Positions 1 through 7,450 of a stretch of 64,000 bases of DNA are shown here, one piece after another. The notes beneath the pieces are model-generated. The model ran no database searches. It had not been told where the DNA came from and was given only the letters and a program-made list of their open reading frames with translations. Source of the DNA: Ostreococcus mediterraneus. Its lineage: Eukaryota > Chlorophyta > Mamiellophyceae > Mamiellales > Bathycoccaceae. Each line of letters begins with the position of its first letter. The first letter of the stretch is position 1. A program made the translations under genes and the position numbers. The stretch lies in assembly GCA_012295225.1 (NCBI GenBank), contig WMKK01000011.1:335672-399671 (forward strand), read 5' to 3'.

Positions 1-2
1 AA

Positions 3-248
3 CGCATCGCCGGCGACGAGCTCTGCTCGCCTTGCGAGCCGGACGCGCGCGAACGATTCAGTGTCGCACACGCCGCGTCGACGTCGTCGCACTGCGCTCA
101 GGAGGGCGCGTGCGCGTCGACGGGCACGGGTTGTAGATGTCGCATCAACGCGCGCACCGGCACGTGCGACGCGTCGAACGCGTATCGTTGCCCGGAGCGA
201 TACGGAGCCGCATACATGAGAGTGTACTGCGAGGTCATAGTGGCGTGA
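3..248 (+). CDS. C-terminal end of a Cys-rich protein (partial)
   Basis: An open frame enters from the left edge and ends at a TGA at 246-248, giving 82 codons. It carries seven or more cysteines in short spacings (CSPC, CAQEGAC, GCRC, TCDAS, RCPE, YCEV), which resembles a secreted or extracellular disulfide-rich domain. The other two forward frames close earlier or lack this pattern. No family is recognised and the N-terminus lies outside the window. It runs convergently into the peptide transporter, 51 bp away. An accidental open frame at the sequence edge is possible. Confidence 0.4.
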   Translation, partial: RIAGDELCSPCEPDARERFSVAHAASTSSHCAQEGACASTGTGCRCRINARTGTCDASNAYRCPERYGAAYMRVYCEVIVA

Positions 249-299
249 ATGATAGTATTATTACAACAGCATGAGTTTTATCGTTATGGTACCGTAGAG

Positions 300-1925
300 T
301 TACACTGGACATCGCCGACGAAGTGGCTTTCTCGCCAAGAGAAGCGCGACGCACATCGCTCCGGCGAGCGCGGCGAGCATCGCAAAAAATCCGCTGGGAG
401 TGTCAAACGTCGGATAAGTCGCGCCAAGCAAGCCACTGAAGTAGTTGCCAAAAAAGTATGAACCAAACCAAAGCCCAATGATCGCGCTGAGCAAGCCTTC
501 GGGGGCTATTTTTGAAATGTACGACAGCGCCACCGGAAACGTGTACAATTCGCCCGCCGTGAGAAAAATTTGATTCAACACAATCCAAATCACGCTCACT
601 CGCACGGGCGACGCATGGGAGTCGACCGGGAGTGCGCCAAACATTAGAACCGCAAACGACGTGGCGAGTAAACCACATCCGAGGGCGATTTTGGTCACTT
701 GGTGGGGTTCGGAATTCGTCTTTGCTTGACGTTCCCACACCATCGTCACCGCCGGCGTGAGAGCTAATACCAACGCCGGATTGAGCGCCGCGACGAACTC
801 TGTAGGTAAGCCGTGTAAATTAATATGCTCATCCGCAAAAATCATCAGCGTTGATCCTTGCTGCTCGTATACGACGGAAAACGCCACGCCAGCGACGCAT
901 ACGATGAGCGTCGCCATCATCGCGTTGACGTTCTCCCGCATCAAATCCAACATCTTTGCAAACGAGTTCTTGTCATTCGCTGCCGGCGGTGACGTCAAAG
1001 GCGTGGTATCTCCGCCGAATTCTTCGTCACGCACATCCAACCTCGTCGAATCAATCACTTCCACTCGTGAATCTAAGATGTACCTCCTATTCGTCGTGTA
1101 AATGACTAACGCGCACGCCATGCCAATCGCCGCGCTCGCGAACGCCGCACCGTAACCAAAATACACGCGAACGGTCCCCGCAATCAGCGGCGAGAAGAAC
1201 GCTCCGATATTAATGCAACAGTAAAAAATTGAAAACCCTTGATCGCGTCTCGGGTCATCCTTGGCGTACAACGCGCTCAACTGAGTCGACATGGATGGTT
1301 TAAACGCCCCGTTCCCGACGCACACCAACACCAATCCAATCACAAACGCCCACTCAGTCGCCATCGCCGCGTACCCGATCGCCATGATTGTCGCACCAAC
1401 TAACGCCGAACGATGAGAGCCGAGAATGGCGTCAGAAATTACCCCTCCAAACACCGGCGTGAGATACGTCAGGCACGCAAACCAACCGTACAAACGCGCG
1501 CTCGTCTCCTCCGCCGCCACCTTCCGCGCCGCCATCGCCCCCGCACTCGCGGCATGCGTTGAAAAATCATACCCACTCGCCATCTGTCCTATCGCCCGCA
1601 ATCCAAACACCCGATCGACATCGAACGTCGCGTCCGAGAGAATCTTCGTCGCGTACAACACCAACAGCGCGCGCGCTGCGTAGTACCCGAACCGTTCCCA
1701 CATCTCCGTCGCGCCCACGACCGCGAGACCGACGGGGTGGCCGTAAATCGTTTTACGTCGTGCGGTGCTGCCGCCGGCGCCGGCGCCGGCGCTACCGCCG
1801 AAACGCGGCGAACGCGCGCGCGATGCGCCGAGAAGCGGTTCAGCGTCATCTCCCGCGCCTTCGACGTCCCCGCGCGCGGCGCGATCGTCATCCGACGACG
1901 ACGCCGACGGCGGCGGCGACGTCAT
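300..1925 (-). CDS. POT/PTR family proton-coupled oligopeptide transporter
   Basis: Predicted 541-residue multi-pass membrane protein of the proton-dependent oligopeptide (POT/PTR/NPF) family, which imports di- and tripeptides or, in plants, nitrate and other small solutes with protons. Visible hallmarks are the ExxER proton-coupling motif (EMWERFGYY) near residue 75, a GGVISDAILG motif after an early helix, and the family signature FYCCINIGAFFSPL near residue 205. The C-terminal half has the usual hydrophobic segments. The frame stays open upstream, but the first ATG in good position is 1925, giving an acidic Ser-rich cytosolic N-terminus. The gene is head to head with PTOX, with about 180 bp between start codons. 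Substrate cannot be assigned from sequence. Confidence 0.9.
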   Translation of the reverse strand: MTSPPPSASSSDDDRAARGDVEGAGDDAEPLLGASRARSPRFGGSAGAGAGGSTARRKTIYGHPVGLAVVGATEMWERFGYYAARALLVLYATKILSDATFDVDRVFGLRAIGQMASGYDFSTHAASAGAMAARKVAAEETSARLYGWFACLTYLTPVFGGVISDAILGSHRSALVGATIMAIGYAAMATEWAFVIGLVLVCVGNGAFKPSMSTQLSALYAKDDPRRDQGFSIFYCCINIGAFFSPLIAGTVRVYFGYGAAFASAAIGMACALVIYTTNRRYILDSRVEVIDSTRLDVRDEEFGGDTTPLTSPPAANDKNSFAKMLDLMRENVNAMMATLIVCVAGVAFSVVYEQQGSTLMIFADEHINLHGLPTEFVAALNPALVLALTPAVTMVWERQAKTNSEPHQVTKIALGCGLLATSFAVLMFGALPVDSHASPVRVSVIWIVLNQIFLTAGELYTFPVALSYISKIAPEGLLSAIIGLWFGSYFFGNYFSGLLGATYPTFDTPSGFFAMLAALAGAMCVALLLARKPLRRRCPV

Positions 1926-2104
1926 GCGCGCACCTCTCGTCTCGGCCTCCGTGCGCGTCCCTGTGCGCGCGTGTTCCGTGCGCGCGCGCGCGCGCGATGG
2001 TGTGCCGCGATGGTGTGCCGCGCTGGCGCCCTTCACTTCGCGTCGTCGCCGACCGAGCCCGCCCGCGCGCGCACGCTCGAACGCGCGCGGACACACACGC
2101 ACGC

Positions 2105-3190
2105 ATGGCGCACGCATCGCTCGTCGCGTCGCTCGCGCCCGCGACCGTCGCGCGCGCGCGCGCGCACGCTGGGCACCGACGTTCGGTTGGATTAATCAAT
2201 CCAGCGCGTCGCGAACGCGTCGCGATGCGCCGTCGCGCGCTCGCGGGCGATCGATCATCGAATGAATCGTCCGACTCGCCATCGTCGTCTGGGGCGTCCG
2301 AGGTGTCTGGGGCGGCGCGCGCGGCGACGAACGGGGACGGGTTTGATCCGTCTCGTTTCGCATCCGAGGCGGCGGCGGCGGCTGAGCGTCGCGTGAACGG
2401 CGCCCTCATCGGCATCGCCGTCGACGTCATCGATAGGCTGTATGCTGGACGCTCGTATGCGCGTTTTCATGCCCTCGAAACCGTCGCGCGCGTGCCGTAC
2501 TTTAGTTTTATGTCGGTATTGCACATGTACGAGACGTTTGGGTGGTGGCGTAAAGCCGACTATTTGAAGGTGCACTTTGCGGAGACGATGAATGAGTATC
2601 ATCACTTGTTGATCATGGAGTCTTTAGGGGGCGCCGAGCGGTGGAGCGATAGGTTCGTGGCGCAGCACATCGCGGTGGCGTACTTTTGGATTTGCGTGGG
2701 GCAGTATTTGATATCGCCGCGTTGGGCGTACAATTTGCTCGAACAAGTCGAGAGTCACGCGTACGCGACGTACGATGGGTTTTTAAACGCGAATGAGGAC
2801 GCGTTAAAGGCACAACCAGCGCCAAGAGTAGCGGTGCAGTATTACACAAAGGGTGATTTGTACCTATTTGACGAGTTTCAAACTGGTGAAGTGCGAGGCG
2901 AGCGTCGGCCGAAGATTGAAAATTTGTACGACGTCTTCATCAACGTGCGCAACGACGAGGCGGAGCACATGAAGACGATGGAGTTTTGCCAACGACCCGG
3001 AAATGGTCTTCGAAGCCCGAGCTCGCGCGAGGCTAAAGTGCTGTTGAGCGCCGAAGCGTGCGCGTTGGAGGACAAGGCATGCGAGGAGAACTTGGACGCG
3101 TCCATGGGTGAACGCAGCTGTGAAGGTCTCGTCGATTGCGTCATCAACTTTGGCACGGGTGCCGTCGAAACGCAAGACATGAAGCCATGA
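2105..3190 (+). CDS. PTOX: Plastid terminal oxidase (IMMUTANS type)
   Basis: Predicted 361-residue plastoquinol:oxygen oxidase of the plastid thylakoid, a di-iron enzyme related to mitochondrial alternative oxidase. It acts in carotenoid desaturation and as an electron safety valve. All iron-ligand motifs are visible: the ALETVARVPYFSF Glu, the ExxH of NEYHH, the Glu of LEQVESHAY and the ExxH of NDEAEHMK. The PTOX-type spacing and the ISPRWAYNLLEQVE segment separate it from AOX. The first about 90 residues are Arg/Ala/Ser-rich, as expected for a plastid transit peptide. The ATG at 2105 was preferred over a longer open frame from 1559, because that extension runs antisense through the transporter. 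Divergent from the POT gene. Confidence 0.95.
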   Translation: MAHASLVASLAPATVARARAHAGHRRSVGLINPARRERVAMRRRALAGDRSSNESSDSPSSSGASEVSGAARAATNGDGFDPSRFASEAAAAAERRVNGALIGIAVDVIDRLYAGRSYARFHALETVARVPYFSFMSVLHMYETFGWWRKADYLKVHFAETMNEYHHLLIMESLGGAERWSDRFVAQHIAVAYFWICVGQYLISPRWAYNLLEQVESHAYATYDGFLNANEDALKAQPAPRVAVQYYTKGDLYLFDEFQTGEVRGERRPKIENLYDVFINVRNDEAEHMKTMEFCQRPGNGLRSPSSREAKVLLSAEACALEDKACEENLDASMGERSCEGLVDCVINFGTGAVETQDMKP

Positions 3191-3362
3191 TACAATGTTG
3201 GAGCACGCACAATGGTGCTCATCATACGTAGCCACGCATGCACGCGCGCGAGCGCGCGCTTTTGAGAGAACATGTTCGCGCTTTTTGTGGATGAGTCTCT
3301 AAATCACAACGTTGAAATTACACACGCACACAATTTTGTCGCAAACTACTTCTATACATCGA

Positions 3363-3950
3363 TCACGCGCGCCGCGCAATCGTACAACGCACGTCTATGG
3401 TGAACACGTCATTCTGCACGCGTTTCGTTTTGACGACGTGGCCATTCTTGAAGCCGCTACCGTCGTCTTTATCATCAACTTCGGCTCGCCACGTCTCGGG
3501 ACAATGGGCGCTCGCCGCGCGCGCGATGATTTCGAAACTTCTACTGGGCCCGTTGCCTACCACCGCTAAACCATCAACAGCTAAAACGAACCACGTCGCG
3601 AGCGTCGATAACGCGCTTCGCACCGCGCGCTTATTTTTCTCGCTCGGCTCTGGCGCCGCCGCGACGTCGAGTGAAAACTCAAAACTCTCAGTTAGCTCGC
3701 CATCATCCTCGCGCACGAGCACGCCTACCGTGTGCACATCGCCCGACGACACGCCCTGACGTAAACTTTCAAACGCGCGTTCGACGTACGCGCACACGGC
3801 AGCGTCGTCGTCGTGCGCTTTAACGCGCGCGCCGTACAACACGTGTTGATGCGACTGCGCGGCCGCGCGCGACGCGACGACGCGCGATGCGATGACGTGA
3901 TGCGTCAGGGCGTGGATGAATTCAAGTAATATATCCGCCACCGCATCCAT
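3363..3950 (-). CDS. REV7: REV7/MAD2L2-like HORMA protein
   Basis: Predicted 195-residue HORMA-domain protein. The N-terminus (AVADILLEFIHALTHHVI) and the later SFEFSLDV strand fit REV7/MAD2B better than spindle-checkpoint MAD2. REV7 is the small subunit of translesion DNA polymerase zeta and bridges REV3 with REV1; in animals it also acts in shieldin. The length matches the family (about 200 residues). The longer frame begins at a GTG, so the ATG at 3950 is used. It is the weakest of the repair-gene calls, because HORMA proteins diverge quickly. MAD2 or another HORMA protein is the main alternative. Confidence 0.75.
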   Translation of the reverse strand: MDAVADILLEFIHALTHHVIASRVVASRAAAQSHQHVLYGARVKAHDDDAAVCAYVERAFESLRQGVSSGDVHTVGVLVREDDGELTESFEFSLDVAAAPEPSEKNKRAVRSALSTLATWFVLAVDGLAVVGNGPSRSFEIIARAASAHCPETWRAEVDDKDDGSGFKNGHVVKTKRVQNDVFTIDVRCTIARRA

Positions 3951-4122
3951 GTCGCGCACGCGCCGCGGCAGGTGCGGTGCCGCGAGGCGCGGTGTGAAGG
4001 AACGAAGGAGCTACTTTTACAGAACTGTTGGTTGCGTTTCGTATTGCACAACAAACAAAACGACGACGACGACGACGAAGCGATCGATCGTTCAAACAAC
4101 GTGTTGTGTCTCCGCGCAATGT

Positions 4123-4743
4123 CTACGATTCGAGCGTCCATTCGTTCGCCACGAGCGCCGCCTTCTCGCGCGGCGGCAGAACCATCGGTCCCGCCACCTC
4201 CATCGCCTTGTCCTTTCCAAACAACGCCTCGACGAGCGCGAGCGCAAACTCAATCGCAGTGCCCGGCCCACGCGAGGTAATCACGCGCCCATCAACCACG
4301 ACGCGCCCTTGCGCGCTCGCATCGCTCGGTAAATCCTTCACGAACGCCGGATGCGCCGTGGACGCCACGCCGTTCAACCACCCTCGCGGCGCTAAAATCA
4401 CCCCGGGACTCGCGCACATCGCCGCCGTAATCCCACGCTCAGACTGTAATTGCGCCTCCACGATCGCCATCACCCGCGCATCGTCCGCTAAGCGCTTCGC
4501 ACCGGGCATACCCCCAGGAAGCACCACGCAATCGTACGTCGACGCCGACGCCTCCGCCAACGACGCGTCGGCGACAATCTTCACCCCGCGACTGCACGAG
4601 CACACCAGACCGTCATCCTCAACGCTCGCAATCGTCACCCGCGCCCCAGCGCGACGCAAAACATCAGCGATGATCACCACCTCCATCTCTTCGCTCCCGT
4701 GCGCCATGGGTACGAGCACCGAAGGCGCGTCGTCGCGCGCCAT
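4123..4743 (-). CDS. DJ-1/PfpI family protein
   Basis: Predicted 206-residue DJ-1/YajL-type protein of the glutamine amidotransferase-like superfamily. Members act as redox-sensitive chaperones or deglycase/glyoxalase-type enzymes. The nucleophile-elbow cysteine is in AAMCASPGVIL, and the conserved acidic partner is in AHGSEEMEVV near the N-terminus. The VVLPGGMPGA loop is also typical. The ATG at 4743 gives the family length. An in-frame ATG at 4866 would add 41 residues, mostly Arg/Gly/Ala, encoded by a hexanucleotide repeat; this could be an organelle presequence. Which start is used cannot be told from sequence. Confidence 0.9.
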   Translation of the reverse strand: MARDDAPSVLVPMAHGSEEMEVVIIADVLRRAGARVTIASVEDDGLVCSCSRGVKIVADASLAEASASTYDCVVLPGGMPGAKRLADDARVMAIVEAQLQSERGITAAMCASPGVILAPRGWLNGVASTAHPAFVKDLPSDASAQGRVVVDGRVITSRGPGTAIEFALALVEALFGKDKAMEVAGPMVLPPREKAALVANEWTLES

Positions 4744-4780
4744 GGCGCCGCTCGAGCGACGCGCGCGGGCGCGACCACCC

Positions 4781-4812
<32 letters not shown>
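4781..4812. repeat. CGTCCT hexanucleotide tandem repeat
   Basis: About five copies of a CGTCCT unit lie just upstream of the chosen DJ-1 start. If the upstream ATG is used, they would encode alternating Arg-Gly on the minus strand. Confidence 0.8.
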
Positions 4813-4813
<1 letters not shown>

Positions 4814-5395
4814 ACCGCCGCCGCCGCGCGCGTCACGAACGCACCCGCGCGCGCCGCGCCGCGCATGCACCGCACCGCACCGCACCGCACCACCGCGCGC
4901 GCCGCCGCGCGCGTCACGAACTCCCGCGCGACCGCGCGTTCGAGGCGTGACGATTGAAAGGTGTCACGAATCGGAATAGGCCGCAGAGTCCGTGTATCCT
5001 ACGAGCACGAGTACTATAGAGCGATATTTTATAATCGCTGCACGCGCGTCGTCGTATTGCGCTGAACACACGGGGTAGGTAGTCCCGAAGGGTGACGCGA
5101 CGTCGCCGCGGGGCGAGGACGGTGTTCAGCCTTTGGAGGCTTACGTCGTGCGACGCGCGTGGACGGGGAGCGCATCGATCGCCGCACGCCCCGTCGCGAT
5201 CGCCGCGCGCCGTTCGAACGCGCGACCGACGACCGACGACGACGACGACTGTGCATCGTCCGATGACGCCCCGCGTGGAGGTGATCCTGGACGGTCCTTA
5301 TTGACTCGTACATAGCTTAACTACGACGAACGCACCGCCGTGACGCGGCACCTCGACGATGACCCACCCGCCACGCCGAGCACGCGCCGGCTCAA

Positions 5396-5433
5396 CCCTT
5401 AGGGTTTACGCCACCCCTTAGGGTTTACGCCAC
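5396..5433. promoter_or_regulatory. Two tandem 19-bp units containing teloboxes
   Basis: The unit CCCTTAGGGTTTACGCCAC occurs twice, back to back. Read on the minus strand, each contains TAAACCCTAA, a perfect telobox (AAACCCTAA). In plants this element is found in promoters of translation and cell-cycle genes and is bound by Myb-type telomere-repeat proteins. It lies about 280 bp upstream of the VDAC start. Regulation of VDAC, or of something on the other strand, is inference. Confidence 0.6.
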
Positions 5434-5536
5434 GTCCATCGACCACGACGATGGGTGCGTTGGATGGCGCGTCGCGAATCGCGCGACGACGCCACACGAC
5501 GATACGCTCACGTGAGGTAGGTGGACCGCGCACGGT

Positions 5537-5566
5537 ATCGTCGTCGTCGTCGTCGTCGTCGTCGTC
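5537..5566. repeat. TCG trinucleotide microsatellite
   Basis: About nine to ten uninterrupted TCG units follow the telobox repeats upstream of VDAC. Confidence 0.85.
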
Positions 5567-5712
5567 TCGCGCACGCGCTCGCGCTCGAGTCCGCGCGTCG
5601 CGTACGTCGTGACACGTGGAACGACGACGATGAATGTTGACGATGATGATTTCTGACACGTTTTCCCGCGCGCCGCGACACGCCGTCGACACACAGACAG
5701 GGTTCGCGCATC

Positions 5713-7015
5713 ATGGCTAAGTATTACGGTGATATCGCCAAATCGGCAAAAGGTACGCGCGAGTCGCGTGGACGCGCGCGATGCGCGCGGTGGTCGTCGC
5801 GACGACGGCGACGAGGAGGAGGAGGGGGGAGAGAGAGCGATGTGGGGGATCGTCGATCGCGCGCGCGCGGAGGCGATTGGATCGGGTTTACGCGTCGGTG
5901 ATGTGCGTTCGCGGTGTGGGTTGTGTGTGTGCGTGCGGTGTATTGACGGTGTGTGCGTGTGTGTGTGTGTAGATCTCTTTACCGGCGGGTTCAGCTATGA
6001 CCATAAGTTTTCTGTGGATACGAAAACCGCGGGGACGGTGCGTGGGCGCGCCCTCGAGCGCGTCGCGGCGTAGAGTTTTGACTCGCGCGTGTTTTTGTGT
6101 CGTCGATGCGCGCGCGCGTGGTGTGTGTGTGTGTGCGCGTGTGTGCGTGTGTGAATGAGTACTGATGTTGTGTTATTTGTTTTTGCGTGCGATGCAGGGC
6201 GTGTCTGGGTCCGTCGTGCAAAAGGGTGAAGCGGTCAGCGGCGACTTGAAGCTCAACAAGGCGTTTGGCGACCAAACCGTGGACGTCGAGCTCAACCAAG
6301 ACGCCAAGGCGAAGGTGACGGTTTCTTTCGCCAGTTTGATCCCGAACGGCAAGCTCGCCGTTGGTGGTACGGTACAAGATCTCGAGACGATCAAGGTGTC
6401 GTCCTCCATCGTCACCGGCCCGCTCGGCATCAAGGCGGATGTCGTCAACTACGCCGCGCCGAAGGCGGATGCGAGCGTGTGCTACGCGCTCGGAAGCGGT
6501 TTCGCCGTCGGTGCCATGACCACCGTGAAGGGTTCGTCGCCGTTGGCATACACCGTTGCTTTGCAATCCAAGCAAGGTGACATGACGTACGCCGCGACGA
6601 TTGCGGATCAACTCAAGACGTACAAGTTGAGCGCGGTGAACGCTTTGGACAGCAAGCGCTCCGCCGGCGTCGAAATCGTGTACAAGAAGACCGCCACCGC
6701 CACGGTTGGTTTCTCCCAAAAGATGGATGGCCACACGTTCAAGATGGTTGTCACGAATCCCGTGTCCGCGGAAGTCAACCCCACCGTGAGCGTCAGCGCG
6801 TCGTTGACCAACTTGATCCCCAAGACCACGGCGACGCTCGCCGCGCAAGTCGACAAATCGGTACGTGTTTTTGCCCTTGTCTCGTAACCATGAACGCTCG
6901 GCGCCTATTGTCAAACAATCACCGTACCATTAGTGTATGGATGGTTGCCGCAGGTTGCCAACATCAATACGGCTCGAAGATGGTGCTCGCGCTACCCGTG
7001 CGCGACGCGCCATAA
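5713..7015 (+). CDS. VDAC: Mitochondrial outer-membrane porin VDAC (spliced)
   Basis: Voltage-dependent anion channel, a 19-strand beta-barrel that passes metabolites across the mitochondrial outer membrane. Inferred exons are 5713-5752, 5973-6037 and 6198-6860, plus a short last exon after 6953. They join in phase to give MAKYYGDIAKSAKDLFTGGF followed by SYDHKFSVDTKTAG, the normal VDAC N-terminal helix and first strand. The body has alternating beta-strand pattern up to the penultimate strand (TATLAAQVDKS). The last junction is uncertain. The best GT donor (6861) joined to the AG before 6954 gives a basic tail ending at 7019. A different phase gives YGSKMVLALPV ending at 7015, which looks like a true last strand. 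Introns 1 and 2 are GT-repeat rich; a TACTGAT branch-like motif is near the end of intron 2. Confidence 0.88.
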
Positions 7016-7450
7016 ATAGTTGTGACATTTTATCATCTCTCGCCCGCCGCGAAAACGACACATTTCACCGCTACAGTTGACTAACCCAACGCCAATCCGC
7101 GTGATTCATCGCACACACACAGATGAAGTACAAGTACGGCGTGCAATTCTCGACCAAGCTTTAAAACGAGCTCGCACAAACGCACGCGTAGCGTCTCTCG
7201 GCGACGCGAGACGCACCGCCCGAGCTCTTCGCGCGCGGCGCCCGAGCCCCGCGCGCGCGAGACGTCTTATAGATACAGTAGCCGCCGAGTCGCGCCGTCG
7301 CAACCACCACCACCACTATCGTCATCGTCATCGTCTTCACGCACGAAGCGCTGACCTCGTCGATTGCGCGGTGCTCGCCGTCGCGCGTCTTTTTTAACAC
7401 GTAAAGTAACAACATGATGATTATCACCTCTAAACACCCAAGTGCCCCAC
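7016..7450. other. Intergenic interval between VDAC and AP-3 beta
   Basis: About 430 bp with no supportable gene. Short frames on both strands are low-complexity (poly-His, poly-Val) artefacts of repeated CAC/ATC triplets near 7300-7350. It should hold the VDAC 3' end and the AP-3 beta promoter. Confidence 0.5.

Larger units (their letters stand above)
4867..5712. other. Gene-poor interval between DJ-1 and VDAC
   Basis: No open frame here has family resemblance or convincing composition; the short frames are Arg-rich artefacts of GC-rich DNA. The interval holds a tandem telobox repeat (5396-5433) and a TCG trinucleotide tract (about 5537-5566), and presumably the VDAC promoter. A small unrecognised gene or RNA cannot be excluded. 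Confidence 0.5.

Noticed and set aside
1559-2104. N-terminal extension of PTOX
   Set aside because: Reads antisense through the peptide transporter and is Arg/Pro-rich; the ATG at 2105 gives a normal transit peptide.
5396-5433. Chromosome end or interstitial telomere
   Set aside because: Only two telomere-like units exist, embedded in a larger 19-bp unit, with normal genes on both sides; a telobox element fits better.
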